Shown here: in pieces, positions 1-7,319 of the stretch
Layout: the number at the start of each line of letters is the position of its first letter
Position numbering within the stretch: position 1 is the stretch's first letter
NCBI GenBank assembly: GCA_050732995.1
Contig: JBOHSA010000083.1
Coordinates: 1-45,370 of the forward strand
Origin: JBOHSA01 sp050732995
GTDB taxonomy: Bacteria > Gemmatimonadota > Gemmatimonadetes > Gemmatimonadales > GWC2-71-9
Reading direction: 5' to 3'
DNA length: 45,370 nucleotides
Program-made: the position numbers and the translations under genes
The notes under the pieces: generated by a model
Seen by the model: the letters and a program-made list of their open reading frames with translations, nothing else
What the model was told of the DNA's origin: nothing
Database searches by the model: none

Positions 1-59
1 CTTCCGTGCGGCGCCGACGACCTCGACCCCGCCAGTCGCCTTCTAAGCCGCGGGGGCCG

Positions 60-299
60 CTAGTCCACGAGCCGCTGCGGCGGCGCGGCAGGGTCGGGGT
101 CGGGGTCGGGGTCGCGCCGGGCCGGCCGGTCGGCCGGCGGACGCTCGATCGCTTCCTGGGCCTCGTTCAGCGCCCGTCGGAACTCTCGGATCCCCTTGCC
201 GACGGCCCGCCCGGCTTCGGGGAGGCGGTTGGCCCCGAAGACCAGCAGCACGATCACCGCCAGGATGATCAGCTCGCTTCCGCCCAGATTCCCGAGCAT
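60..299 (-). CDS. tatA: Sec-independent protein translocase TatA/E-type subunit (copy 1)
   Basis: This is a 79-residue TatA/TatE-family protein, the subunit that oligomerises to form the passage for folded twin-arginine substrates in the inner membrane. The N-terminal membrane helix (about residues 7-22) is followed by the hinge motif FGANRLPEAG and an amphipathic helix with the family signature GKGIREFRRAL. The tail is acidic and proline-rich and contains four Asp-Pro pairs encoded by a tandem hexamer. It lies 10 bases downstream of a second TatA gene, so the two are probably co-transcribed. The sequence cannot separate TatA from TatE or a TatB-like role. TatC is not here but about 10 kb away, fused to an LptD-like protein. 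Confidence 0.93.
   Translation of the reverse strand: MLGNLGGSELIILAVIVLLVFGANRLPEAGRAVGKGIREFRRALNEAQEAIERPPADRPARRDPDPDPDPAAPPQRLVD
91..114. repeat. Tandem hexamer (GGGTCG)x4 in tatA copy 1
   Basis: Four perfect direct copies of GGGTCG on the plus strand lie inside the 3' end of the first tatA. On the coding strand they encode a (Asp-Pro)x4 run. The period is a multiple of three, so loss or gain of a unit would change tail length without shifting the frame. Confidence 0.85.
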
Positions 300-309
300 C
301 CGCCGCCGC

Positions 310-561
310 CTAATCGCTGAGGCGCCGAGGGTCGCCCGAGCCGCTCTCCGGGCCCGACCCCGGCGACAGAGGAGTGGACGGCCCCGGCGACTGCAGGGGT
401 CGTTGCGCCTCCTGCTCGCCGTCGTCCCTCAGACTGTTCTTGAACTCCCGGATCCCCTTGCCGATGGATGCCCCGATCTCGGGAATCCGCTTGGCGCCGA
501 AGAACAGCACCAGGATCAGCACCAGGATCGCGATTTCAGTGAAGCCCAGGTTGCCGAGCAT
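310..561 (-). CDS. tatA: Sec-independent protein translocase TatA/E-type subunit (copy 2)
   Basis: This 83-residue TatA-family protein starts MLGNLGF and has one membrane helix (about residues 8-22), the hinge FGAKRIPEIG and the amphipathic signature GKGIREFKNSL. The first 40 residues closely resemble the gene directly downstream, which suggests tandem duplication, while the tails differ: this one is Ser/Pro/Gly-rich and the other has Asp-Pro repeats. It follows the DUF4321-like gene by 12 bases and precedes the other tatA by 10, so all are likely on one transcript. Duplicated TatA-type subunits often differ in function (TatA versus TatB or TatE); nothing here assigns the roles. Confidence 0.93.
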   Translation of the reverse strand: MLGNLGFTEIAILVLILVLFFGAKRIPEIGASIGKGIREFKNSLRDDGEQEAQRPLQSPGPSTPLSPGSGPESGSGDPRRLSD

Positions 562-573
562 GGCAGCCTCGCG

Positions 574-846
574 TTAGAAGAGCGACCGGGCCACGAAATA
601 GGCGATCGCCACCCCGACCAGGGAGAGCAGCGACACGTCGAGTCCCACGGGACCGAGCGTGACGGACAGCACGATGAGATTCATATGCACCGGCCCGAAC
701 GTCGGCGTCACGTTCCACGTGAAGAACTCCTTGGCGGCGCCCGGCGGCAAGAACCGCGACAGCAGCGCGTGGAGAAACCCGCCGAGCAGGAAGCCTACAG
801 CGAGCACCCCGATGTAAAATAGCGGCCGACGGGGACCCTGCGCCAC
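574..846 (-). CDS. DUF4321-like small membrane protein
   Basis: This 90-residue protein has two likely membrane helices, at about residues 8-28 and 55-85. It resembles the DUF4321 family of short bacterial membrane proteins of unknown function; I base this on overall size, the N-terminal LFYIGVLAVGFLLGGFL helix and the C-terminal glycine-containing hydrophobic segment. The start is a GTG at 846, three bases after the stop of the polyprenyl synthase gene, and tatA copy 2 follows 12 bases later. The context is membrane-related, but no function can be deduced. Confidence 0.75.
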   Translation of the reverse strand: MAQGPRRPLFYIGVLAVGFLLGGFLHALLSRFLPPGAAKEFFTWNVTPTFGPVHMNLIVLSVTLGPVGLDVSLLSLVGVAIAYFVARSLF

Positions 847-849
847 GGC

Positions 850-1857
850 TCAGCTGCGCCGCTCGACCGCGTACGCGATGCTCTCTCGCAGCGCATCCCG
901 GGCGGACGACGAGGGCAGGAGCTCGAGTTGCGCTTCGGCCTGATGGGCGAGCCCGCGGGCGCGCTGGCGGGCGTACTCCAACCCGCCCACCGTCTCGACG
1001 AGGTGGATCACTGCGGCGACGAGGTCGTCGGCCGGTTCGCCGGCCTGCATGAGCTCCTCGACGACGTGGCGCTCGGTCGCACTCATGGCCCCCAGCGCCG
1101 CAATCAGGGGCAGCGTGACCTTGTGCTCCTTGAGGTCGAGGCCCGAGGGTTTGCCCGTCACCTCCTCGGGCTGCGTGTAGTCCAGCAGGTCGTCGGTGAT
1201 CTGGAACGCCATGCCGAGCAGGAGGCCGAACCGCGCCAGGGCCGCACGCCGGCCCGGCGCGCCGGCCAGGGCGCCGACCTCGCACGCCCCCGAGAGCAGC
1301 GACGCCGTCTTGGCCCGAATCAGCGCGTCGTACGCTTCCTCGCCGTAGGCGAGCTTGTCGTGCGCTTCCAGCTGCCGCATCTCGCCGACCGTCATCTCGT
1401 TGGTCACGCGGGAGAACACGCGCAGCGGCTCGAGGTCGTCCAGCCGGACCAGCTCGATGATGGCGCGCGAGTACAGGTAATCACCCATGATCACCGCCAC
1501 TTGATGCGAGAACAGGGCGTTGATCGTCGGGAGGCCCCGCCGCAGCACCGAGTGGTCCACCGAGTCGTCGTGCACCAGCGTGGCTAGGTGGATCAGCTCG
1601 ACCACGGCCGCGAGCGTGACGGTCCGCGCGTCCGCGACCTCGTGCCCGCTCGCGGCTTGGTGGCTCAGGAGGAGCAGCGTGGGCCGGAACAGCTTGCCCT
1701 TCATCCGCAGCAGGTGCTCGTTCACGTCCGCGATGATGGGGAAATCGGCCGCGATGATCCGGCGCAGCTCGCCCGCCACGCGGTCCAGCTCGCCGGCCAC
1801 GGGCTGCTGGATGCCGCGCAGCGACGCGCGCGGGAGGGGCGGCGCGCTCACCCTCAC
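850..1857 (-). CDS. ispB: Long-chain trans-polyprenyl diphosphate synthase (IspB/HepT-like)
   Basis: This 335-residue enzyme belongs to the trans-isoprenyl diphosphate synthase family. It extends an allylic diphosphate with isopentenyl diphosphate to make the side chain of respiratory quinones. Both aspartate-rich motifs are intact: DDSVD at about residues 97-101 and DDLLD at 222-226, with the conserved GKLFRP near the N-terminus and GDYLYS between them. The motifs resemble octaprenyl and heptaprenyl synthases more than FPP synthase, but the exact chain length cannot be read. I chose the GTG at 1857 because it overlaps the TGA of the upstream TPR gene (GTGA); a second GTG lies two codons later. 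The reading frame stays open upstream, but that part is out-of-frame reading of the TPR gene. Confidence 0.9.
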   Translation of the reverse strand: MRVSAPPLPRASLRGIQQPVAGELDRVAGELRRIIAADFPIIADVNEHLLRMKGKLFRPTLLLLSHQAASGHEVADARTVTLAAVVELIHLATLVHDDSVDHSVLRRGLPTINALFSHQVAVIMGDYLYSRAIIELVRLDDLEPLRVFSRVTNEMTVGEMRQLEAHDKLAYGEEAYDALIRAKTASLLSGACEVGALAGAPGRRAALARFGLLLGMAFQITDDLLDYTQPEEVTGKPSGLDLKEHKVTLPLIAALGAMSATERHVVEELMQAGEPADDLVAAVIHLVETVGGLEYARQRARGLAHQAEAQLELLPSSSARDALRESIAYAVERRS

Positions 1858-4373
1858 CGGGCCTTGGCCAGCGCCTTCACGCGCTCCCCAACGTCCATGA
1901 ACCGGATATCCACGGCGAAGACGCGCCCGTACAGCTCGCGGGCGTCGGGCCGCTTGCCCTGTTCTTCCAGCGACCGCCCCAGCCAGTAGAGGACTCCGAG
2001 CCGCTCCTGATCCCCCGCCGCCGGCAGCTCCAGCCCCCGGCGCAGGATCGATTCCGCCACGACGTGAGCCCCCTTCTCGAAGAAGCACATGCCCAGCGCC
2101 TCGGACGTCCGCAGCTTGGATTCCGGTGCCCGCAGGGCTTTCTGGAACTCTGCGATCGCCTCGTCGAGCAAGCCCATCTCCTTGAACGCCACGCCGAGGT
2201 CATAGTGCGACTGGAAGTCCGTGTCGTCGATGTTCTCATCGATGCCCTGCTTGAACCGCGCCAGCATCTCGTGGAAGTCCCGCTCTTCGTCGCCGGTCGG
2301 CTCCTCTTCCTGGACCTTCATCCGCGTGTCGCGCGCCGGCTCATCCTCTTCCAGCAGCATGGCGCCGAGGTCGACGAAGTCCGCGCCCGCCGCTGCCTCG
2401 TCGCGCACCTTCATCTTGGCGTCCTTGGCGGCGACCTTCTTCTCCACGGCCGGCGGCGTTGGGGCGAGCATCGCGAGGGCCGATTTCGCCCGCGCATTGT
2501 TCGGGTCGTGCTCGGCCACCCGCTGGTAGACCGCCTGCGCCTTGTCCGGAAGGTCCGAGCGCAACAGCGTGTCCGCCAGCTCCAAGTACGCGTCGATCAG
2601 CTTGGCCTTGTCGCCCGCGCGATAGGCGAATTCCACCTGCTTCTGCCGATGGCGCACGCTGTTCGGATCCAGGCGCAGGATCTCCTCCACCAGGTCCTGG
2701 GCCTGCTGGAGCTCGCCGGCGCTCTCGAAGCCGCTCGTGGCGATGTCCAACTCCTCGAGCCCCCGCTCGCGCTCGCCGGCCTCGATCAACGCCTCCCCCA
2801 GGACCTGATGCGCTTCGGGGTCGTCGGGGTTGTCCGCCACGCGCCCCTCGAGCTCTTCGATGCCGAGCGCCTCGGGGGTCTCCTCGATGTTGGCGAACAC
2901 CAGGGAGCCCCCGGGGTCCCCCTGATTCACGATCCCCTGCACCCCGAGATCGATGTAGCCCGATCGGCGGCCCGCGGACACCGAGGTGTCGTCCTCGGTT
3001 TGGAAAAAGCCGCCCACCGGCGGGATCTCGTCCATCGCCAGGGGCTCGTCGTCGACCTCGTGCGCCGACTCGCTGGCCGCGGTCTCGAAATCGGGCTCCA
3101 ACTCGAGTGGGGGAATCTCCACGACGGTTTTGCGCTTGGGCGGCGTGGCGGCCGGAGGCGCGGGCGGCGGCGGCCCCGGCGGACGCTTGGGCACGACCGG
3201 TTTGACCTGGGGGGAAGGAGTGGGGCCAGTCACCACCGGCTTCGCGCCGGGTGGCCGAAGGGCCCCAGGCGTCTTGGGCTTGACCGGCGAAGGGGGCGCC
3301 GCTCGCGGAGGGGGAGGAGGAGGCGCCTTGGGCACGCTAACCCGCCGGGGGGGCGGCGGGGGCGGCCGCGGCGGCGGCTCCTCCTGCACCTCGGCCTCGG
3401 GCGGAACGGTCGGCTCCAGCTCGAGCAGTGGGGGCACCTCGATGTCGGTCACCTCATCGCGCAACGACGGCGGTGCGGGCGTGCTGGCGCGAACCTGACC
3501 GAAATCGGCGCTCGTGATCTCCAAACCAGCCAGCAGGCTTGCCCCCCCCCCCTCGTCCGTCTCCTGCTCCGGGGCGAGACTCGTCGTCTCGATCTCGAGC
3601 GACGTGTCCGGCTCCGCGGTGACGTCCTCGAGCAGGCTCTCTACCGCCGCCGGTTCGGACCCCGGCGCGCGAGGGGCCGCGGGCGGCGCGGCGCGTGGCG
3701 GCGGCGCCGGCGGTTTGGCCCCCGAATGCCGCTTGGACGGTGAGGGCTCGTCCAGGTCGAGGAACACGAGACTCGAGGTCTTGCGCTTGCCCGATTTCGA
3801 CAGCTCATCGCGCCCCTTGGACGCCGGCCCGGCCGGACCGGGTCCCGCCGTCTGGGCCGAGGAGCGCCGCCCCGGCTCGCCGTACATCTTCAGATGCTCT
3901 TCCAGCATCTGCCGGAGGTGCTCGCTCTCGGGCGAGATGTCCGTGAACTCCTTCAGTGCGGTAAATGCGTGCTGGATCTTCCCGATCCTCTGCATGCGCT
4001 CGGCGTACTCCACGAAATTCTGCTTCGCTTCGGCCATGAACCCCTTGGCCGCGTAGAGCTTCGCGAGCTTGAGGTAGGTCGTCTGCCGCCCCGGCGCGTT
4101 GCGCAGCACCTTGTTGCACATCGCGATCGCGTTATTGTGGAACCCCAGCTCGGCATACTTGTCGACCGCCTTGTCGTACCAGTCGGCCGCCTGCGCGGGG
4201 TCCTTCAACTTGAGCGTGAGATCGCCGACGCGGTTGAAGACGGAGAGATCGGGGTTCGGGTCCGCCTCCTCTTCCTGCGCCTTGAGGACTTCGAGCCAGG
4301 CTTCGATCGCGCCCTTCGGGTCTCGGAGCTCAAGCCCCTTGGCTCTCTCCCGCAGCTTCTCGAGCTTCGACAT
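1854..4373 (-). CDS. Large TPR protein with proline-rich acidic linker
   Basis: This 839-residue protein has no recognisable catalytic domain and no signal peptide, so it is probably cytoplasmic. Residues 1-170 are helical TPR-like repeats, with motifs such as DWYDKAVDKYAELG and YLKLAKLYAAKG. Residues about 170-480 are a low-complexity linker rich in proline, acidic residues and serine, including polyproline runs. Residues about 500-650 and 715-835 carry further TPR units, for example VLGEALIEAGERERGLEELD and YDLGVAFKEMGLLDEAIAEF. TPR arrays bind other proteins, so a scaffold role is the most that can be inferred. It overlaps the 3' end of hutI by 44 bases and shares a GTGA overlap with the downstream synthase gene. 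An 11-base C run lies in the linker at 3542-3552. Confidence 0.85.
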   Translation of the reverse strand: MSKLEKLRERAKGLELRDPKGAIEAWLEVLKAQEEEADPNPDLSVFNRVGDLTLKLKDPAQAADWYDKAVDKYAELGFHNNAIAMCNKVLRNAPGRQTTYLKLAKLYAAKGFMAEAKQNFVEYAERMQRIGKIQHAFTALKEFTDISPESEHLRQMLEEHLKMYGEPGRRSSAQTAGPGPAGPASKGRDELSKSGKRKTSSLVFLDLDEPSPSKRHSGAKPPAPPPRAAPPAAPRAPGSEPAAVESLLEDVTAEPDTSLEIETTSLAPEQETDEGGGASLLAGLEITSADFGQVRASTPAPPSLRDEVTDIEVPPLLELEPTVPPEAEVQEEPPPRPPPPPPRRVSVPKAPPPPPPRAAPPSPVKPKTPGALRPPGAKPVVTGPTPSPQVKPVVPKRPPGPPPPAPPAATPPKRKTVVEIPPLELEPDFETAASESAHEVDDEPLAMDEIPPVGGFFQTEDDTSVSAGRRSGYIDLGVQGIVNQGDPGGSLVFANIEETPEALGIEELEGRVADNPDDPEAHQVLGEALIEAGERERGLEELDIATSGFESAGELQQAQDLVEEILRLDPNSVRHRQKQVEFAYRAGDKAKLIDAYLELADTLLRSDLPDKAQAVYQRVAEHDPNNARAKSALAMLAPTPPAVEKKVAAKDAKMKVRDEAAAGADFVDLGAMLLEEDEPARDTRMKVQEEEPTGDEERDFHEMLARFKQGIDENIDDTDFQSHYDLGVAFKEMGLLDEAIAEFQKALRAPESKLRTSEALGMCFFEKGAHVVAESILRRGLELPAAGDQERLGVLYWLGRSLEEQGKRPDARELYGRVFAVDIRFMDVGERVKALAKAR

Positions 4374-5658
4374 GGAGGCCTAAAGATACCGGGCCCTTCT
4401 GGCGGGAACAAGGCAAACCCCCTGTCCACACGGCGCTTACGAGATTGGCGCCCAGCCAATAGGCCACTTCGCGCCAATCGGCCACGCCGAGCGCGACCAG
4501 GTCCGCTCGGAACCCCGCGGCGATCTGCCCCCGGTCCGCGGCGAGCCCGAGGGCGGCGGCTGCGTTGACCGTGACGGCGGTCAGGGCTTCGGCGTGCCGC
4601 AATCCGAGCTGAGACACGCCCAGGGCCATGACCTGCGGGAGGCTCACCATGGGCGCGGTTCCGGGGTTGAAATCGGTGGCGAGCGCGATCGCCGCCCCAG
4701 CCTCCACCAGCCGCCGGGCGGGCGCGCGGCGCTGTTTGCCGAGGAAGATCATGGTGGCGGGGAGCAGCACGGCCACCGTTCGGCTGGCGCCCAGGGCCTG
4801 GATCCCCGTCTCGGAGATGCCGGCGAGGTGGTCGGCGCTGAGCGCTTGGAGCTCGGCGGCCAGCTCGGCGCCGCCCGATCCCTCGAGCTCGTCGGCGTGC
4901 AGCTTCAGCGCGAGGCCGTGTCGGGCCGCGGCCGTCAGGATCGTCCGCGCCTCGGGCACCGTGAAGACGCCTGGCTCGCAGAAGACATCGCAACAGCGCG
5001 CGAGCCCCTCCTGCGCCACGGCCGGGATCATCTCTTCGCACAGCAGACGCACGTATCCGTCGCGGCGGGCGCGCCATTCGGGCGGCACTTCGTGCGCCCC
5101 GAGGAACGTCGGCACCAGGGTGGCCCGGTGGTCCGTGGCGATGCGGCGTACCACGCGCAGCTGCTTGCACTCGGCGTCGAGGGCGAGCCCGTAGCCGGAT
5201 TTGACTTCGATGGTCGTGCTCCCGTGGTCGAGCAGCGTGTCGAGCCGGGTGCGGGTGAGCGTCACCAGCTCGTCTTCGTTGCGCGCGCGCACGTCGCGCA
5301 CCGACTGGAGGATGCCACCCCCCGCGGCGGCGATGGTCTTGTAGTCCTCCCCCAGGGCGCGGCGCTCGTGGTCGTCCAGCCGCGGCGCGCCGAAGACGGC
5401 GTGGGTATGGCAGTCGACGAAGCCGGGGAACAGCACGCCCTCCACTTCCACCACCCGGATTGCGGATTGCGGAATGCCGAATGCGGAATGGAGGTCGCGG
5501 GCTTCGGTGCGCGGACCGACCCAGGCGATGCGTGCGCCATCGATGAAGATCGCGGCATCGGTGAGCACCTCCACCGCGGCCATCTCGGCGCCGCGGCGGG
5601 CGCGGGCGGGCCCCCGGCAGGTGACGACGTGCCGGGCGCCGACGAGCAGCGTCTTCAG
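4330..5658 (-). CDS. hutI: Imidazolonepropionase
   Basis: HutI hydrolyses imidazolone-5-propionate to N-formimino-L-glutamate, step three of histidine degradation. It is an amidohydrolase-fold metalloenzyme: the metal motif is FPGFVDCHTHAVFG, with further family blocks EVKSGYGL, TFLGAHEVP, LHADEL and ATDFNPGTAP. The first conventional start is ATG at 5583. The in-frame upstream bases read as a typical HutI N-terminal strand (LKTLLVGARHVVTCRG) with no stop, and the CTG at 5658 overlaps the hutU stop as CTGA, so I place the start there. If only ATG is allowed, the gene is 4330-5583 and lacks that strand. A short repeat-derived insertion (HSAFGIPQSAIR) precedes the metal site, and the last 25 or so residues run past the usual family end into the next gene. 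Confidence 0.92.
   Translation of the reverse strand: MKTLLVGARHVVTCRGPARARRGAEMAAVEVLTDAAIFIDGARIAWVGPRTEARDLHSAFGIPQSAIRVVEVEGVLFPGFVDCHTHAVFGAPRLDDHERRALGEDYKTIAAAGGGILQSVRDVRARNEDELVTLTRTRLDTLLDHGSTTIEVKSGYGLALDAECKQLRVVRRIATDHRATLVPTFLGAHEVPPEWRARRDGYVRLLCEEMIPAVAQEGLARCCDVFCEPGVFTVPEARTILTAAARHGLALKLHADELEGSGGAELAAELQALSADHLAGISETGIQALGASRTVAVLLPATMIFLGKQRRAPARRLVEAGAAIALATDFNPGTAPMVSLPQVMALGVSQLGLRHAEALTAVTVNAAAALGLAADRGQIAAGFRADLVALGVADWREVAYWLGANLVSAVWTGGLPCSRQKGPVSLGLHVEAREAAGESQGA
5457..5491. repeat. Degenerate tandem heptamer inside hutI
   Basis: About five copies of a GGAWTGC-type heptamer occur on the plus strand (GGATTGC, GGATTGC, GGAATGCC, GAATGC, GGAATGG). The stretch is more AT-rich than its surroundings. 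It encodes a 12-13 residue loop in HutI, between the first beta-sandwich strands and the metal-binding motif. Confidence 0.75.
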
Positions 5659-7319
5659 TCCGCAGCCTCGCGCATCGGCAGGCGGATGCTGTGGCGCCGG
5701 GCGGTCTCGAGCGCTTCGGGGTAGCCGGCATCCGCGTGGCGCGCGACGCCGAGACCGGGGTCGTTGGTCAGGACGCGCTCGATCCGCTGGCCGGCCGCCG
5801 CCGTGCCGTCGGCGACGCTCACCTGGCCGGCGTGCAGCGAGTTCCCGATCCCCACCCCGCCGCCATGATGAAACGACACCCAGGCCGCCCCGGAGGCGGT
5901 GTTGAGCAGCGCGTTCAGAATCGCCCAGTCGGCGATCGCGTCGGACCCGTCGCGCATCGCCTCCGTCTCGCGGTACGGCGACGCCACCGAGCCGGTGTCG
6001 AGGTGGTCACGCCCGATGACGATCGGCGCCGTCAGCTCCCCGCGCCCCACGAGCTCGTTCAGCGCCACGCCGAACCGGGCGCGCTCGCCCTGCCCCAACC
6101 AGCAGATCCGCGCCGGCAATCCTTGGAAGGCGACCCGCTCCTGAGCCAGCGTGATCCAACGGCGCAGGTGCGGGTTCTCCGGGAACAGCTCGAGCACCAA
6201 GCGGTCCGTGCGGTGGAGGTCCCGCGGGTCGCCGGAGAGGGCGACCCAGCGGAACGGGCCGCGTCCCTCGCAGAATAGCGGCCGGATGTACTCGGGGACG
6301 AAGCCGGGGATCTCGATCGCGTCCCGGACGCCGGCGTCCGCGGCCGCGGCGCGGATGTTGTTGCCGTAATCGAACGTGACGGCGCCGTGGCGTTTGAGAT
6401 CGAGCATGGCGCGCACGTGGGCGACGACGCTCTCCCCCGCGCGGGCCACGTACTCCTCGGGCCGCGTCTCGCGCAGGCGCTGCGCCGCTTCCAGCGTGAT
6501 CCCCGCGGGCACGTACCCGTTGAGCGTGTCGTGGGCCGAGGTCTGGTCGGTGACCACGTCCGGGGCGAACCCCCGGCGCGCGAGCTCCGGCAGGACCGCG
6601 GCGCAGTTCCCCACGAGTCCGATCGAGCGGGGCTCGCCACGGGCGCGCGCTTCCTCGCACCAGCGCAACGCCTCGTCCAGCGACACGGTGGAGCGGTCCA
6701 GGAAGCGGGTCTCGAGTCGCCGCCGCACGCGCGCCGGATCCACTTCGATCGCGAGGCACACGCCGTCGTTCATCGTGACCGCGAGCGGCTGCGCCCCGCC
6801 CATGCCGCCGAGGCCGCCGGTGACCACCAGCCGGCCGCGCAGCGACCCGGCGAAGTGGCGCCGGGCCACGGCGCCAAAGGTCTCGTAGGTCCCCTGCAGG
6901 ATGCCCTGCGTCCCGATGTAGATCCAGGAGCCGGCCGTCATCTGGCCGTACATGATGAGCCCCTGGCGCTCCAAGGCGCGGAACACCTCCCAGGTGGCCC
7001 AGCGGCCGACGAGGTTCGCGTTCGCGATCAGCACGCGCGGCGCCTCCTCGTGCGTTCGAAACACGGCGACCGGCTTGCCCGACTGCACGAGCAGCGTCTC
7101 GTCGTTGCCCAGGGTGAGCAGGGTGCGCCGGATCGCCTCGAAGGACGGCCAATCGCGCGCCGCCTTCCCGGTTCCGCCGTACACCACCAGGTCCTGGGGG
7201 CGCTCGGCCACCTCGGGGTCGAGATTGTTCATTAGCATCCGCAGGGCGGCTTCCTGGAGCCAACCCTTGCACGTCCGGGTCGGCCCGCGCGGGGCCCGCA
7301 CCACGGAGTGAGCGGTCAT
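5655..7319 (-). CDS. hutU: Urocanate hydratase
   Basis: This 554-residue protein matches the usual length of urocanase, which uses tightly bound NAD+ as an electrophile to convert urocanate to imidazolone propionate. Diagnostic blocks include VYGGTGKAARDW near residue 50, QMTAGSWIYIGTQGI at about 125-139, the glycine-rich NAD-binding GGLGGMGGAQP at 168-178, DQTSAHD, FCEGRGPFRWVALSGDP (region of the conserved cysteine) and FHHGGGVGIGNS near the C-terminus. It starts with ATG at 7319, overlapping the hutH stop as ATGA, and is followed by hutI with a comparable overlap. Translational coupling through the three hut genes is likely. Confidence 0.98.
   Translation of the reverse strand: MTAHSVVRAPRGPTRTCKGWLQEAALRMLMNNLDPEVAERPQDLVVYGGTGKAARDWPSFEAIRRTLLTLGNDETLLVQSGKPVAVFRTHEEAPRVLIANANLVGRWATWEVFRALERQGLIMYGQMTAGSWIYIGTQGILQGTYETFGAVARRHFAGSLRGRLVVTGGLGGMGGAQPLAVTMNDGVCLAIEVDPARVRRRLETRFLDRSTVSLDEALRWCEEARARGEPRSIGLVGNCAAVLPELARRGFAPDVVTDQTSAHDTLNGYVPAGITLEAAQRLRETRPEEYVARAGESVVAHVRAMLDLKRHGAVTFDYGNNIRAAAADAGVRDAIEIPGFVPEYIRPLFCEGRGPFRWVALSGDPRDLHRTDRLVLELFPENPHLRRWITLAQERVAFQGLPARICWLGQGERARFGVALNELVGRGELTAPIVIGRDHLDTGSVASPYRETEAMRDGSDAIADWAILNALLNTASGAAWVSFHHGGGVGIGNSLHAGQVSVADGTAAAGQRIERVLTNDPGLGVARHADAGYPEALETARRHSIRLPMREAAD

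Noticed and set aside
1..59. Possible gene beyond tatA at the left edge
   Set aside because: Fifty-nine bases without ATG and without a recognisable peptide; too little to call.
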